Source of the DNA: Acetobacteraceae bacterium
Lineage (GTDB): Bacteria; Pseudomonadota; Alphaproteobacteria; Acetobacterales; Acetobacteraceae
Reading direction: 5' to 3'
DNA length: 6,029 bases
Assembly: GCA_003164305.1 (NCBI GenBank)
Contig: PLSZ01000392.1
Span: forward strand, 1 to 6,029
The stretch's first letter is position 1, and every line of letters starts with the position of its first letter. Of the stretch, positions 5,725-6,029 are shown one piece after another. Under the pieces are notes generated by a model, which saw only the letters and a program-made list of their open reading frames with translations, did no database searches and had not been told where the DNA came from. The translations under genes and the position numbers were made by a program.

Positions 5725-5745
5725 CGCGGGAGACTGCGCCTCGGC
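5698..5745 (-). repeat. 24-bp duplication at the acetyltransferase N-terminus
   Basis: The 12-mer catcgcggga-ga occurs at 5698-5709 and again at 5722-5733, a 24-bp period. On the coding strand it yields two copies of Gln-Ser-Pro-Ala-Met, so both candidate ATG starts (5724 and 5700) sit in the same context, TCTCCCGCG-ATG. The repeat makes the start ambiguous and probably arose by slippage. Confidence 0.7.
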
Positions 5746-5976
5746 GTTTAACAACCGGTAAAGCCTGGGATGGAAAAGGGGCTGGCGCGCGTCAGGGGTG
5801 GCGCGGCGAGAGACCACCGGGTGACGCCAGATCGTTCCACTTCCGTTATCGTCTGGTTGGACCGGACCATCAGCGTAACCACACTGGGCGAGAGCGAGTT
5901 TGGGGAGAGCGATGGCCCGGTCGAGCGCATAGGCATCAAGTTAAGGCCGGCAAAGGCAAAACTTTCCCTCAAACGT
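5725..5976. other. Region upstream of the acetyltransferase, no convincing gene
   Basis: About 250 bases at the head of the - strand unit. A 74-codon - strand frame (5748-5972) starting at TTG has no recognisable protein character. The promoter of the acetyltransferase-glycosyltransferase unit should lie here, but I find neither a sigma-54 pair nor clear -35/-10 boxes. The base composition is somewhat more AT-rich around 5941-5973, next to the palindromic repeat. Confidence 0.45.
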
Positions 5977-6003
5977 CATCCTCGGGCTCGACCCGAGGAT
6001 CGG
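5977..6003. repeat. Palindromic extragenic repeat, copy 2
   Basis: Identical over 27 nt to 21-47 and in the same orientation. Arms atcctcggg (5978-5986) and cccgaggat (5992-6000) close around ctcga. It lies in intergenic sequence upstream of the - strand unit, where a terminator for that unit is not needed, which favours a dispersed repeat. Confidence 0.85.
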
Positions 6004-6009
6004 ACCGCC

Positions 6010-6024
6010 CGGGCACCTTGCCCG
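6010..6024. repeat. Second hairpin attached to repeat copy 2
   Basis: cgggca (6010-6015) and tgcccg (6019-6024) pair around cct, 6 nt after the larger palindrome. Together they look like a two-hairpin composite repeat, of which the window contains only the left part. The tail acttt continues to the window edge. Confidence 0.5.
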
Positions 6025-6029
6025 ACTTT

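Noticed and set aside
5748..5972. 74-codon - strand frame upstream of the acetyltransferase
   Set aside because: TTG start without a ribosome binding site and no recognisable protein character; it more likely spans the promoter region.

Overview
The window is GC-rich DNA with the gene content of an alphaproteobacterium. The SPINDLY-type glycosyltransferase and the dispersed GC-rich palindromes suggest Rhodospirillales or Acetobacteraceae, but that is an inference from style, not a match I could run. I see five protein-coding genes, no rRNA, tRNA, CRISPR array or transposase, and no clear sign of a phage or plasmid.

Left part (1-1968), + strand. A palindromic extragenic repeat (21-47) and about 260 bp without a convincing gene precede a compact TrmO/TsaA-type tRNA methyltransferase (306-773). 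Next is a secreted or periplasmic serine hydrolase of the beta-lactamase/penicillin-binding fold (835-1968). In the 61-bp gap between them, a 15-codon ORF with its own Shine-Dalgarno-like sequence ends in frame just before the hydrolase start.

Middle (1969-3020). A large imperfect hairpin separates the + strand genes from a convergent - strand gene (2041-2739). That gene encodes a 232-residue low-complexity protein with eight consecutive histidines, no Lys, Arg or Cys, and three similar short helical segments. It has a near-perfect sigma-54 promoter (TGGCAC-N5-TTGCA), a leader of about 23 nt and a good ribosome binding site. Two dyads lie 100-160 bp upstream, where an enhancer-binding activator would be expected to bind. 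This self-contained, apparently activator-controlled gene is the most interesting part of the window.

Right part (2977-5724), - strand. A GNAT acetyltransferase (5221-5724) overlaps by 11 nt a 736-residue protein made of eight TPRs plus a SPINDLY/OGT-type (GT41) catalytic region (3021-5231). The pair looks translationally coupled and ends at a perfect 12-bp stem hairpin (2977-3007). The Ser/Thr-rich His8 protein lies immediately beyond that hairpin, so it is a possible acceptor for the glycosyltransferase; this is a hypothesis only.

Right edge (5725-6029). About 250 bp shows no convincing gene and is followed by a second copy of the 27-bp palindromic repeat in the same orientation as the first, so the two copies bracket all five genes.
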